Shown here: positions 38,964-49,454 of the stretch, in pieces
Numbering within the stretch: position 1 is the first letter of the stretch
Layout of the letters: each line of letters begins with the position of its first letter
Source of the DNA: Vespa crabro
Lineage: Eukaryota > Arthropoda > Insecta > Hymenoptera > Vespidae
DNA: 64,000 nt
Direction: 5' to 3'
Assembly: GCF_910589235.1 (NCBI RefSeq)
Contig: NC_060956.1
Location: forward strand, 8,377,999-8,441,998
Program-made: the position numbers and the translations under genes
The notes under the pieces: model-generated
What the model saw: only the letters and a program-made list of their open reading frames with translations
Database searches by the model: none
What the model was told of the DNA's origin: nothing

Positions 38964-40484
38964 CTTTCCTTAGTGGGATTTCTTCAGTATGTAATTAAAT
39001 TTATTCATCGTATACTTTCTCGGATATATCCTCCAAATTGACGACAGACTCCAGCATCGAGAAGACGCAATCTAGACATCGTGGTCGTTAACGATTTATA
39101 TTTGAGTGTCGTCATAATTGTGTAAAGTACAGGACGCGAATCAATTTCCTCGCTTAAATGATGGTTGTAAACTACTACTATAGCTGAATGGAAGACAGAG
39201 GTAAAAGAAGTATTGCGAGAAGTATGTACACGATGTGAGTATTTGTACGAAAAACTTTACAAGAGTCGAGTTAAAGTAATCTGATTATTTTACTTTTTCT
39301 ATATTTAATTCTATCACTTCGTTTCATATCGATTTTCTCTCTGACTTATTCTTTTCATTTGATTCGCTCTATACCATCTTTTTTGAAACAATTAGCCCCT
39401 CTTCGTTTCTTGATTCTCTTTTAAATTATTAAAAAAGAATGTATGCTCTTATCCAAGCTATATGCTCCTATTGTTCGTTCTTGTAGAACGAATCATTCTT
39501 CGTTCTTAGGGTCGGTAACTTGGATGCAGGACTAGAAACACTGCAAAGAAAAAGCCATTATTTTTAAATATGACTCTCTTTCCAAAGATTCGATAACAGT
39601 ATAAAAATTCGCTTCATTTGCTTTTATACTTTTTTCTCTTTTCTTCTTCATCGCTCGTACGGTGAATTGCTAAAAAGGACCACTTGTAAACATGCTCGTC
39701 GATGGTGGTCTCACTTTGGAATCATTAAAGTCTTTTTCAATATCGTATACATAGAATACAATATACGACAAACGAACTTTCTCTTGAGAGATTTTTGTGG
39801 ATAACTCGAGGATACGTAGTGCCAGGAGTCACGAAATTCGATATCGTATAGAAATATTTTTCCTATCTTTTCATTGTAAACTGCTTCGTACCGTATTCTC
39901 TCGAATATACAGTCCGTAGGAAGAATTTATCAACCATCGCGATAAGTTAATCCAAGTTGGATTATCGTGACTACTGCTACTACTATGAGAGAATTAAAAA
40001 TCGAGCGATAAGACTCTGAGAGTATTAAGAAGCCATTATCGTGAATTGGATTACCTATTAATGGAGAGACTTGTGGGCAATGCGACGGTTTTGTTGCTTT
40101 CACGAAGCCAGAACGACTTCATTTCCCGATCAATGTCCTCTTACGCGGTCGACATTTCGATTCGAGATACTTTCAAATTGAACTCTCGATTCTTACTGAC
40201 TACGTCGTATCCCTTCTCTCTTAAAAGATTCGAAAGCTATTTGCTTTTATGACTTTATACCTATTATGCCAATAGCGAATAATTTCGAAGTACTAGAATT
40301 TTCAATATAATACATTTAGAAAGAAGTTAGCCATTGAGATCGTTCTGTTTCTATTTTAGATATTTGCGGAATCATTCGTCAAGCTGAAGAAATCGAATGT
40401 CGATGATGGCAGGTAGCTACATGGGAAAAGCACTTTAGGAACGACGTGCATCAATTATCGTTTAGTCACTAACGTAACGATCCG

Positions 40485-40508
40485 CCTAAACCGTGAACCA
40501 CGGTTAGG
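40485..40508. repeat. Near-perfect inverted repeat CCTAAACCGTG / CACGGTTAGG
   Basis: The arms are complementary except for one missing base. They are separated by three bases in a locally conserved-looking patch that also contains TAGCTCGCGCTA, a second short palindrome, immediately downstream. Confidence 0.5.
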
Positions 40509-40669
40509 TAGCTCGCGCTACAGTCAACACGTTAATGCCCGCAAATTCATTGATTAATAGGTGTCGGTGGTATCGATTGTCATAGTCACGCATAATATTC
40601 TCATTTCACTTGGTTTGTAACGGGTTCACTCATATACATATTTGGTACGCGAATGATTCGTGTGTACTA

Positions 40670-40754
40670 ATGTGTGTGTGTGCGCGCGTGTGTGTGTATG
40701 CGCACGCGCGAACACGTGTGTATGTGCATGCGTGTGCGTATGTAGGTACGTGTG
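40670..40754. repeat. Alternating purine-pyrimidine (GT/GC) tract
   Basis: TGTGTGTGTG, TGCGCGCGTG, TATGCGCACGCGCG and CACGTGTGTATG blocks form about 80 bp of almost uninterrupted purine-pyrimidine alternation rich in GC and GT steps. This is the classic composition for left-handed Z-DNA. It is the only long tract of this kind in the window, where nearly all other microsatellites are CT/GA or AT. Confidence 0.9.
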
Positions 40755-41732
40755 CAGCGATCGAGCGTTTTAGCGGCATCGGCAACCATACATCATCTGA
40801 TTCTGCCCTCCAGCAAATTTTGTTTTTATCTTGCCATTGAGTTTGTCAGAATGGACGGTGGTTCCTACGCAACGTGGAAAAATAAATAGCCCGTTAAAAT
40901 GAGTAGATGATAATACCCTTATCAGCGGTCTACCGCGTGTTTTAATTCGTTAATAAGCTCGAGCTACAGAGTCAATCACGCAATTTCGAACAACAATAGC
41001 AATGTCTATAATATAGTATTAACAGTAAGGGCTTATCTTACTTATTAGTTTTTATTTCTAACCGATACAAGTTTCCTTTCTTTCATCTCGACATTTAATC
41101 TTATTTCTCGCTCCTCGTATCTCTATTAACGTGTTACACAGGTTTATACCTGGGGAGAATCATTGGTCTATGACGTCATTACAAGAAAGAGTATAAGGGA
41201 AACTTCCACTTCGTGCTAGTCTTTAAACAATTAGACGCATTCATAGCAACTATTTTTTAAATAGTTCAGAGAAATACAATAATTATACGCATGTATGGAC
41301 GTCGTGTCAAAGACTGGGCGGTTTTACCATAACTACAAAACGAATCTATAACATTTTAAAATAAAGACGACTACGAGCAGAAGAAGAAAGAAGAGAACAT
41401 TCGAATCTTTTAAGAGAGCAAGGATATAGTACAAACCGTAAAAATCTATAACTCATTTCTATTCCGAAAAATACATTTCTTCACGATTTAATCTCAATGT
41501 CCGTCGTTTCATACAGAACTCAATATTCATATCTATGTTATGACCAAAACGAGTTTCCTAACTGTTTTTTTCGTTTTAACTTAAAAAAAAAAGAAAAAAA
41601 AAACAAAAAAAATAAGATGGACCATGATGTATCTTGCGAAAAATATTTTTCTTTAAAGCACAAGTACGTAATCCTCAATGGACACATTGCAATTTCAAAA
41701 ATCATTTTCCCTGGATAAAAGTACAAAAAAAA

Positions 41733-41984
41733 AAAGTAAAAAGAGAGGAATAAAATCTCGTAGACAAACTCAACGGAATCTAAAAATTCACTGCGACTTC
41801 TTCGTAGAGCTTCGCTTACATATTCCAGGAGTCGTCCGACTCTTTCTTCTTTTCTACGAAGTACCATGACAGAGGGATAGTCCCATTCCTTGGGGATGGC
41901 CTTTACGTAAGTGTGCACTACCGTAATCCAACAGTGGTCCGAAAAGCTGGTGGGAATGTCAAATTTTCTAGCGTTCGCTTCAAA
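41733..41984 (-). pseudogene. Minus-strand coding-like segment, frame 2 part
   Basis: This frame is open on the minus strand from 41,984, with a TGA just upstream. It includes VKAIPKEWDYPSVMVLRRKE and then LLEYVSEALRRSRSEFLDSV. Below about 41,755 it runs into T-rich low-complexity sequence (open until 41,538). There is no ATG in good context. The amphipathic, charged composition is unlike the low-complexity frames elsewhere in the window. It is possibly a decayed gene or transposon fragment joined to the frame at 41,918-42,037 by a frameshift. No family is assigned. Confidence 0.2.
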
Positions 41985-42037
41985 TCAGTGTCCACATAAA
42001 CTGTACTGTTGGAGACGCAAATCTTTCTTGTAGGGCC
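41918..42037 (-). pseudogene. Minus-strand coding-like segment, frame 1 part
   Basis: Read on the minus strand from 42,037, 39 codons are open to a TAG at 41,920-41,918, including RKICVSNSTVYVDTDLKRTL. The composition looks protein-like and GC-richer than the flanks. It overlaps a second open minus frame (41,984 downward) that continues with plausible protein composition. A frameshifted fragment of one ancestral coding sequence would explain both. I do not recognise the family, and chance cannot be excluded. Confidence 0.2.
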
Positions 42038-42979
42038 TCATCCTCGAATACCGATGGAGACTTCATTGCATCGCATGGTATACATTTGTAAAATTCTTTT
42101 TTCTCATTTCCCTTTAATCTCTACCATTTGTGCCAGGATCTTTCTCTAACTTTTCCTCTTTTATTCATTCGTTATTATCAAAAGATATAAATAAGAATTT
42201 ATTCTTCATCTTCTTCTTCTTTTTCTCCATTCCTTCCTTTTTTACATTAGTATGTTTTTTAGGACCAAGAGGCGTATTCTACATTAAGACATATTCTACA
42301 TCGACGTCTCGTTTTGCTTAAGAGACACAGCGGTCGGAATACACTTTTCTCGCTCTCGAAATCTCTCCATACTTCTCCCTTTCCTTCTTCTCATCTTATC
42401 TCTCTTCTCTCCTCTTTCCATCTTCGCGATTCTTGGTTAGATGGAAATCGCACGAACGACTTGCTGTCAGCAATGTCGACGATAAAGTTTTCCTTTTAGG
42501 AATGAACGGGTGATATGAGATTGCACGAAGACGTAAGTGCAGTAAGATGATTATAGAAGGACCTAGAAGTGGTGGTTAAAGAGGAGGCGAAGGAAGAAGG
42601 AGCAGGTGAAGAACGATATGACGTTTGTCGTCTCGTAGAAAGAGATCTTTGCTTTCATCGTCGTGGTCTCTCCTTTTTAGAAAAAACTTCTCAACTCTCG
42701 ATATTTACGTATGTTTACATGAAGTGATGGATCGGATCTTTCGAATAAAATGTTTGATATCTGTATGATTAATGATAACAAAGTGATTTTAAAAGAAACG
42801 GAAAGATCATATTAAACGGTACATATTTAAAAAAAGAAGGTTGTCTTTTTAGAAAGTTTTCAATTAGCAAATAATTAGTAATAATATATTTTATAAATGT
42901 GCTTATTATATAATTATTGACCGAAGAAAAAAGGGTATCCATGTTTCCAAGTCGCTTATAAATGTTTTCAAAGCGATGC

Positions 42980-42986
42980 GCATATG

Positions 42987-43045
<59 letters not shown>

Positions 43046-43056
43046 GTATATGTATG
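42980..43056. repeat. (AT)n microsatellite
   Basis: About 30 AT/TA units with GTATAT variants at both ends. Confidence 0.95.
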
Positions 43057-43919
43057 TACGTAAAAATTTAGGGTGCACTAAAGTGTTGCTGAAAAGGTAG
43101 TTCAAATTATGTGCGTCATTTTATGTTTTGTCTAAAAGCCAGCATATGTGTAGATGTATAAATATACACTTATATATCCTTATCAGTACTTGTGTGTAAA
43201 TATATACATACGTATTTTATCGCATCGAAGCGTATCATATGTGCGTACGTCAAATCTACGACTACGCCTATTTACAACAAACACAGAGATAGATACGAGC
43301 ACACAAATACATAGTAGTGTACGTGTTCTATTACATACGAAGCGTTTTAGTATCCGCAATACGACGACGACGTGACCTCGTGCAATAGAAACGCGGAAAT
43401 TATTTATGTTGAATTTCGTCATCGGTCGCTTTGCAAAATTTAAGCTACAGAATTGAAAATGCAATGGGAGGTTTTCCGAAGGGCATAGAGAGTAGGAGAA
43501 ACGTGTTACGAGGCAGATTCAACCGATTGGAAACTACGACCGTCCTCTATAATCTCTCAAATTGTTCGCCATGTTATTTTCTGCTTTCGTTCGTTTGCAT
43601 CGTTTTCGTTTTATTGTTAGACCAACTCGCGCGTCTTCATCTTACGTTTGCACATTTTTCTTTGCTTTGCTCTTTTCTTTCCTTCTTTTTTCTTTTCTTT
43701 TTTTTTCTTTTTTACTTTTTTCCTCTTTTTCATATTGTCTTTCGCCTGAACTTGTTTCCCTTGACAAATGTCAGCGTTTTATAAGATATAGAATTCGAAT
43801 AAGACGCTGCAAGTGGATTTTATCATTTAAAAAATTAATAATAATAATCTTAACTATTAGCACGAATGTGCTTTAATCTCCTGTGGAAATTTTTATTGGG
43901 GACTGAATTATTGTTTGGA

Positions 43920-44300
43920 ATTTATAACGGCGAAAAGTCGTGCGTCCGCTGGCGTTCACGTACGTGCGTTCGAAACGATGCTATCTGGTGTAGCGCGGCA
44001 AGATTTCGACGTACCGTCATGCATGCGTTAAAAGAGATAACACGCTCGGCACGCGATCCCCTAATGCCCTGCGGATTGGACGGAGGGTATCAAAAAGGTG
44101 ATTTAGACCGCGCTTGTTTTTACGGCTTGATAAGTGTGTCGCTTAATGGCCCGTGGACTTGTCGAGAGTCCCGCTCCATGATTTGTCCTCCAGTCGTTTA
44201 GAATTGACACGCTGGTAATCCACTTTAAACTTTACCCGGGAACGAGCTCGCTTTATCTTGTCGTTCATATTTCATTCGATCGCGTTGCTACTTTAAATAT
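43920..44300. other. GC-richer island, candidate cis-regulatory element
   Basis: About 380 bp of clearly higher GC and CpG content (GCGTCCGCTGGCGTTCACG, CGGCACGCGATCCCC and similar) lie between AT-rich flanks. A plus-strand frame covers it (43,866-44,201), ending ...GPWTCRESRSMICPPVV, but has no acceptor and no recognised domain. Blocks such as TTACGGCTTGATAAGTG and CGCTTAATGGCCC are AT-core/GC-flank patterns common in insect enhancers. Confidence 0.3.
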
Positions 44301-44358
44301 CGGTGGATTTTAATGACAAAAGTAGCAGGCCAGTGCAGAATAATGAAAAGAAAAGAAC

Positions 44359-44359
<1 letters not shown>

Positions 44360-44391
<32 letters not shown>

Positions 44392-44392
44392 A
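44360..44392. repeat. (GA)n microsatellite
   Basis: A short perfect GA run downstream of the GC-richer island at 43,920-44,300. Confidence 0.9.
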
Positions 44393-44810
44393 GGATGGGA
44401 TGGGAACTTCGTTTGTGAAAACATTTTGCTTGGATTTTAAGATGAAGTATTTACACAGAATCGTAGATAGAATGAGATAGAGATAGAGAAAGGGAATTCA
44501 TCGATCGTCTGAGCCTTTTCAGTGATTCTCGTTCTTTCCCTCCGATATTCCCATTGTCTTGACTACTGGGCGGGAGACCTGACTCCATTTACTACGGTAG
44601 TTTCGTAGTTTCGCAGTTTCCTAGGTTTCAGTGACTGATACTGGTGCTGTTGCTGCTGCTGGTGTTCGGGAACGGACATTCATTTGTATCGGGAAGAGTC
44701 TGTTGGAAAACGACTTCTGCAACTCGAAACGCTGGACCGTGGCCAGGAATTTATCCAGCCGAAGCAACCCTTTCCACATTGTCTTTCTCCCTCTCTCCCC
44801 GTTCTTCCGC

Positions 44811-44820
44811 CTCTCTCTCT

Positions 44821-44862
<42 letters not shown>
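44811..44862. repeat. (CT)n microsatellite
   Basis: CT run followed by TGCTCACTCTGCAG, an acceptor-like end. The downstream frame meets TAG at once, so no exon is called. Confidence 0.95.
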
Positions 44863-45674
44863 CTCACTCTGCAGGTGGACTAGCTCCGGTTGCTGTGTAA
44901 ACGCCATATTTATTGCCTGGTTTCCGAGGTAAATGCGCATGCCGTGGATTATTGGGAAGTAATCTTTCTTTATCAAGGATAATTCGACTTGTAGACGATG
45001 ATGTTCGCAATCACAGCTTCTACGAATGTATTCTTGGATAAACGTGCGAGAGAAAACATTACGAAATCCTCCAAATTCAGGCAAATGGGTCAAATTATGT
45101 AATTGCATGAGAGTTCACCTTGAAACGATATGCAAACGCGTACGAGAATAATTGCACCAACGCGGAAGCGAAGCCTTTGAAAATTTATCATTATCTGTTT
45201 CTGATGCAATTTTGGCCATGACGACTTCTCCAACTCGGTTTATCGAATCGTTATCGCTTCTCACAAACGCTTCTATTTATCCTTGTCTTTATCCCGAATA
45301 ACTTGGTTGCACCAAATACCGGAACAAGTTGTTTCACTTGATACATTGAACCATTATAAGCTCGTCGCTTAATAGATCGACCTATTTGCGAGCGATTTTG
45401 GTGGTTAAGTGTGGTTACGGTTACATTAGAGATGAGTCTGGCTTTATCAAAGATTCATTCGATACGTGTCCTTACTTCTCGTCTTTAGCTCTCGCCTAGC
45501 GAATTGGTACCATCGGACGAAGTGACGTTAACATACCACGGGATTGTCAGGGAAGCACTTACTATGCTGGCAAGCATACTATGCTGTTACTTGGTACAGA
45601 TAACCAAGACTCGGTTAAGTTGAAGCTCCGAATATCAAGAATTCTTGTTTGATCTACACAGCTCGCTACACGGC

Positions 45675-45676
<2 letters not shown>

Positions 45677-45731
<55 letters not shown>

Positions 45732-45745
45732 CTCTCTCTCTCTCC
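45677..45745. repeat. (CT)n microsatellite
   Basis: About 23 perfect CT units, then T8, then CT again. Confidence 0.95.
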
Positions 45746-45749
45746 ATCT

Positions 45750-46020
45750 ATTTCACTGTTTCTTTTGCTTCTTTTTATTCGTATAAGAACTTATCGAATT
45801 TTTCAATCGGTTTGCATTATTGTTTTATAATTGTGAATGTGTAAATAATATAAAAAACTATGACGAAAGCTATGCCGAAAGATTCATAGGATATTTTGTA
45901 ATGTTCATTTCGTTTGATACATCATTAATATCACGAAGAAACGTAATCGTTATGATCTTCTTTTGTATAGTTTTTTGAGAGGAAAACATGTGTGAAAGAG
46001 CGATAAAAACAGCGCTTCTC
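45750..46020. other. AT-rich flank of the candidate exon
   Basis: Nothing supported. A TTTCTC hexamer repeat begins at 46,021 and forms the polypyrimidine tract of the candidate exon at 46,063. Confidence 0.5.
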
Positions 46021-46062
46021 TTTTTTCTCTTTCTCTTTCTCTTTCTCTTTCTCTATTCGCAG

Positions 46063-46151
46063 TCGTGGAACGAGACCAGATCAATTTGCGATTTCGGCTT
46101 CGTGTTTCGCGCGCGAAGGAACTCGGTCGAAGTCTCCCGACGATCTAGATG
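46063..46151 (+). CDS. Candidate internal coding exon, function unknown
   Basis: A strong acceptor (a TTTCTC-rich tract from 46,021, then ATTCGCAG ending at 46,062) precedes an 89 bp GC-richer segment that ends at a fair donor (GATG then GTAAAT). The frame beginning with CGT at 46,064 is open throughout and includes ...REGTRSKSPDDLD, a hydrophilic Ser/Arg/Asp-rich stretch. The other two frames look less protein-like: one ends in a stop and one stays open. The exon ends after one base of a codon, which matches the candidate exon at 46,801. I do not recognise the protein. GC-rich sequence continues to about 46,260, so a retained or longer form is possible. Confidence 0.35.
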
Positions 46152-46800
46152 GTAAATAATGACCGGAAGTTCCCAGCGGCGGAAGATGCCTCGGCGGGTC
46201 TGCACTTTGTCAGAGACGAATGATGCGCCGCTATTCGCTGAGATCCGATCGGTTCTTGATTTACGATAGATCTTTAGATAACAATCTTTATTTTAAATCT
46301 TTCTCTCTTCCTGTTTTTTCCTTCGATACAATGGCAAATTACTTTAGCAACGTGCTGATTTTTTCCTTCTATATTCTAATCAAGTCAAGTTAACAAATAT
46401 ATACTTAGTTATGTTAATATATGTGTAATTGAAAATGTACAAGTGATAGCAAATATTTATTGAAGATGTGGAAAAAGGCGAAGAGAAAATAAAAAGATTA
46501 TTTATTCATATAAATTTAAAAAATATTCATTGTAAAAACAAAAGTCAAAGCTGGGACATATTACGGACAATGTTTGTTCTGAATATATACAAGAATTGGA
46601 CATAATACAATATATACACACATGCGCTCGCACATATACATGAAAACATACACTATGTATAATTATATATGTTAGCTTATTATTAAATATATGTAGATTT
46701 TAATTTTTTTAATTTTCAATACAAACTGCTTCGTAAATTACACTTAATTATTACCATAAGAATGTAATTAAACTCATTTTGTTTTTCTTCCATATTGCAG

Positions 46801-46832
46801 GTAAGAGAGGCAGCAGACGAGGAGATTCCTCG
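46801..46832 (+). CDS. Candidate micro-exon or alternative last exon, function unknown
   Basis: The acceptor (TTTTTCTTCCATATTGCAG, ending at 46,800) and a strong donor (GTGAGT at 46,833) bracket a 32 bp segment. Joined to the phase-1 end of the exon at 46,063-46,151, it reads ...SPDDLDGKRGSRRGDSS without a stop. If the donor is skipped, the frame continues as VSPTKETCFSSDS and stops with TAG at 46,872-46,874, which could form an alternative C-terminus. The matched phase, the two splice sites and the basic Gly/Arg/Ser composition are the evidence. Homology is unknown, and a chance match of a 32 bp segment is quite possible. Confidence 0.3.
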
Positions 46833-47121
46833 GTGAGTCCGACGAAAGAAACATGTTTTAGTAGTGACTCGTAGGAAAAAACTGGCGATCGGTTCTGAAA
46901 AGATGAAAAAGAGAACAGGAAAAATGGTCCTAGTAATCAAGCAGCGAAGCGAGGATCGTATGACGTGAGGGCGGCTTAACGATTTTGTATCTCGGTCGGG
47001 TGTTCCTTCGCACAAAAAGATGCCTCAGGGGAAATCCATCCTATAGCAGCGCACGAACTGCTGCTGCATATGTACATGAAAAAGACGCACACTCGATATG
47101 CTTTCCAGTTTTCTCTATCGT

Positions 47122-47140
47122 CGCGTAGATGGCGGTAGCG
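47122..47140. promoter_or_regulatory. CTCF-like motif
   Basis: CGCGTAGATGGCGGTAGCG contains AGATGGCG, the core of the insect and vertebrate CTCF binding motif, in a locally GC-richer patch about 300 bp downstream of the candidate micro-exon at 46,801. One base differs from the usual AGATGGCGC core. It is a single-site match and therefore weak evidence. Confidence 0.25.
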
Positions 47141-48904
47141 TACACTTTCTGCATTTAAAACTGCATATTTTTTCGAATATTCGCGCCACTTACGAATGTC
47201 ATGAATGTTAATCTTTTTTTTTTCTTCTTATTCCTTTTCTTTGTCTATATATCGTTTATTTCAATCAAGATAATTTTATCTCGTTGACTCGTTGAATTTT
47301 TCACAATTCCGTTACTCCTATATCCTTTGCTTTTTCATTTTTCTTGTATTCTCTCCAATTAATAAAAAATTGCTACTTGCATCTCTGATGAAAGAGTCTG
47401 AGAGTGAGAGATTGAAAGAGAAAGAGAGAAACATTTGGAAAAGAACGAAGATATCGAAGTTGCAAAGTAAATAAATAAAAAAAAAAAAATAATATCTCTT
47501 TTTTTCTTTCTTTCTTCCGCTTTATACTTTCGAGCGATCCATTGCAATAAAAGTTCGCGATTGCTAAATCGCATGCATTTTATTTTTTTCTTTAAAATTT
47601 AAACGAGACCATTCCCGATATTCTTTGCTTAGTTCGAAGCCACGCTATAATTGGATTTCGGTGTTTTGTATATTTTTGATGGCTGACACCGGTATGAAAG
47701 AGCATGAGTACCCCTTTCCATACTTCATCTCTCCGAGCTCATCAGAGTCCTCTCTTCGATCTTGCATAAGTATATGTACGTATGTATGTCGATACGTATA
47801 ATGTCTGCGCTTTATCGCACGAATCTAGTAATTAACATGGTACGATAATTAATTCGATTGAATTTTGTTTCATTTGTCGTCATTTCACTGTTCGTTCCCG
47901 TGGGTATAGATAATCGAATCGCTTCATTTCGTCGGTAGAGAAACGGGACTATCACGTATTTACATATCACCATGATCCCAATTCTCGAGCAATTTTCTCA
48001 AAAGAATTGTGTAATTCTGACGTAACCTGTCAGCTCTACGTCGACTTTATCATTTGCGATCCTTTTTATACTCGAAGCACAATTTCCTTCAGGATCAATC
48101 TTCAGCAGTTTGGCGATTAAATTAGCTTTATACCCTTGGTAGATGCGCCAAAACTCTTTAACGACTTTTTCAATTGCGTCACAGATAAGCTATTGTAATC
48201 CTTATTCATCTTTGCAATTTATAGCTGCATTGAATATTTAAAACTTCTCTACACTTTACGAATATTCAATATTACAATATCGTTTAAAGAACATTGTTTA
48301 TTTACTGTTCCTTCTCTTTTCGACTCCTTCAATTTAAAATTTTATAAAAAATGAAAGTGGCTAGGGGGATAATCGTGTGTATCGTTAAGTAATATGATTG
48401 AGAATAATTATATAGATATACATGTATTTAAATAAAGATAATTCGCACACAATATAACGATAATCAATTAAACTGTTATAGTCTGTTGAACAAAATGAAA
48501 TGTGATAGGGACGTGATCGAGTCATGAGTATATTCATAACTTTTAGATATTGTTAACACTTTTTGGCTGAGAAGAAAAAGCAAGCCTTAACAATGTTCTA
48601 TGTAAATTTGCTCCTGAATTCGACGATTGAGTATCGTTCACCAGCCAATAGTTAGAGTTCCATGCACGTAGCATGCAATTGTATTTTTTATACCTTCTGA
48701 TTCTTCTCGATGAATGGACTGTAGCTACACTATTAACAAGTCTGACTATTCTGACGATTCTGGTTTCTCTGATAATTAAAAAACAAAGATGATTTGCCCA
48801 ACAATTTACGTTGTCAGCATTATTGACGTTATTATACCATGTCTTATCGTTTATATCTCGCATGGACTAGTTTATTTTTCTTTTTTGTGTTTCTTCCGAA
48901 AGAT

Positions 48905-48980
48905 AAAGATATTTTATATTTCAAAGGTATTTTATATTTTATATTCCAAAAATATTTTATATTTTATATTCCAAATATTC
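48905..48980. repeat. Imperfect tandem repeat TATTCCAAA / TATTTTATATT
   Basis: Alternating blocks of ATATTCCAAA and TATTTTATATTTTA are repeated about two and a half times. AT-rich and non-coding. Confidence 0.6.
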
Positions 48981-49393
48981 CAAACAGTTCATTTTATTTT
49001 TTTCTTCTTTATCAGTTGAGACGAACGTTTGAGTGTTTTTTCTTTAATTTATTTGATCAATTTAAACCACGTACATTTTTCAAAACACATTGTTCAAACT
49101 GTCACGTAGTATTCGGTGATAATAATCATTGTAGGCTTTATTTGCACGTGAAATCTGTACGTGAAGAATATATGGGGAATTTTGTACCAACCTCACTGCT
49201 GGTATGACGAGGATGTAGCTTTCATAATGAATCGGTATGATTATTAGCGGGTAATAAATCACATCGATGTATTGGATTTGTCCTATCTTTTCAGCCGCAC
49301 ATGAGAGATATCGGACGATCAACCAATTGATAACGATGTAGAAATATTTTTAATCGATATCACGTTCAATTATCTCTCTACTCTCTTTCTATT

Positions 49394-49396
<3 letters not shown>

Positions 49397-49453
<57 letters not shown>
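49397..49453. repeat. (AT)n microsatellite
   Basis: About 28 uninterrupted AT units. Confidence 0.95.

Positions 49454-49454
<1 letters not shown>

Noticed and set aside
43866..44201. 111-codon plus frame over the GC-rich island
   Set aside because: Low stop density is expected in GC-richer DNA. There is no acceptor, no ATG at the start and no domain.
44870..44932. Acceptor-like CTCACTCTGCAG after a CT tract
   Set aside because: The immediately following sequence has an in-frame TAG and no matching donor.
44680..45108. 142-codon minus-strand frame starting with ATG (MQLHNLTHLPEFGG...)
   Set aside because: The last part runs through a GA tract and the first 80 codons show no recognisable domain. 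The start context is poor, and chance is the simplest reading.
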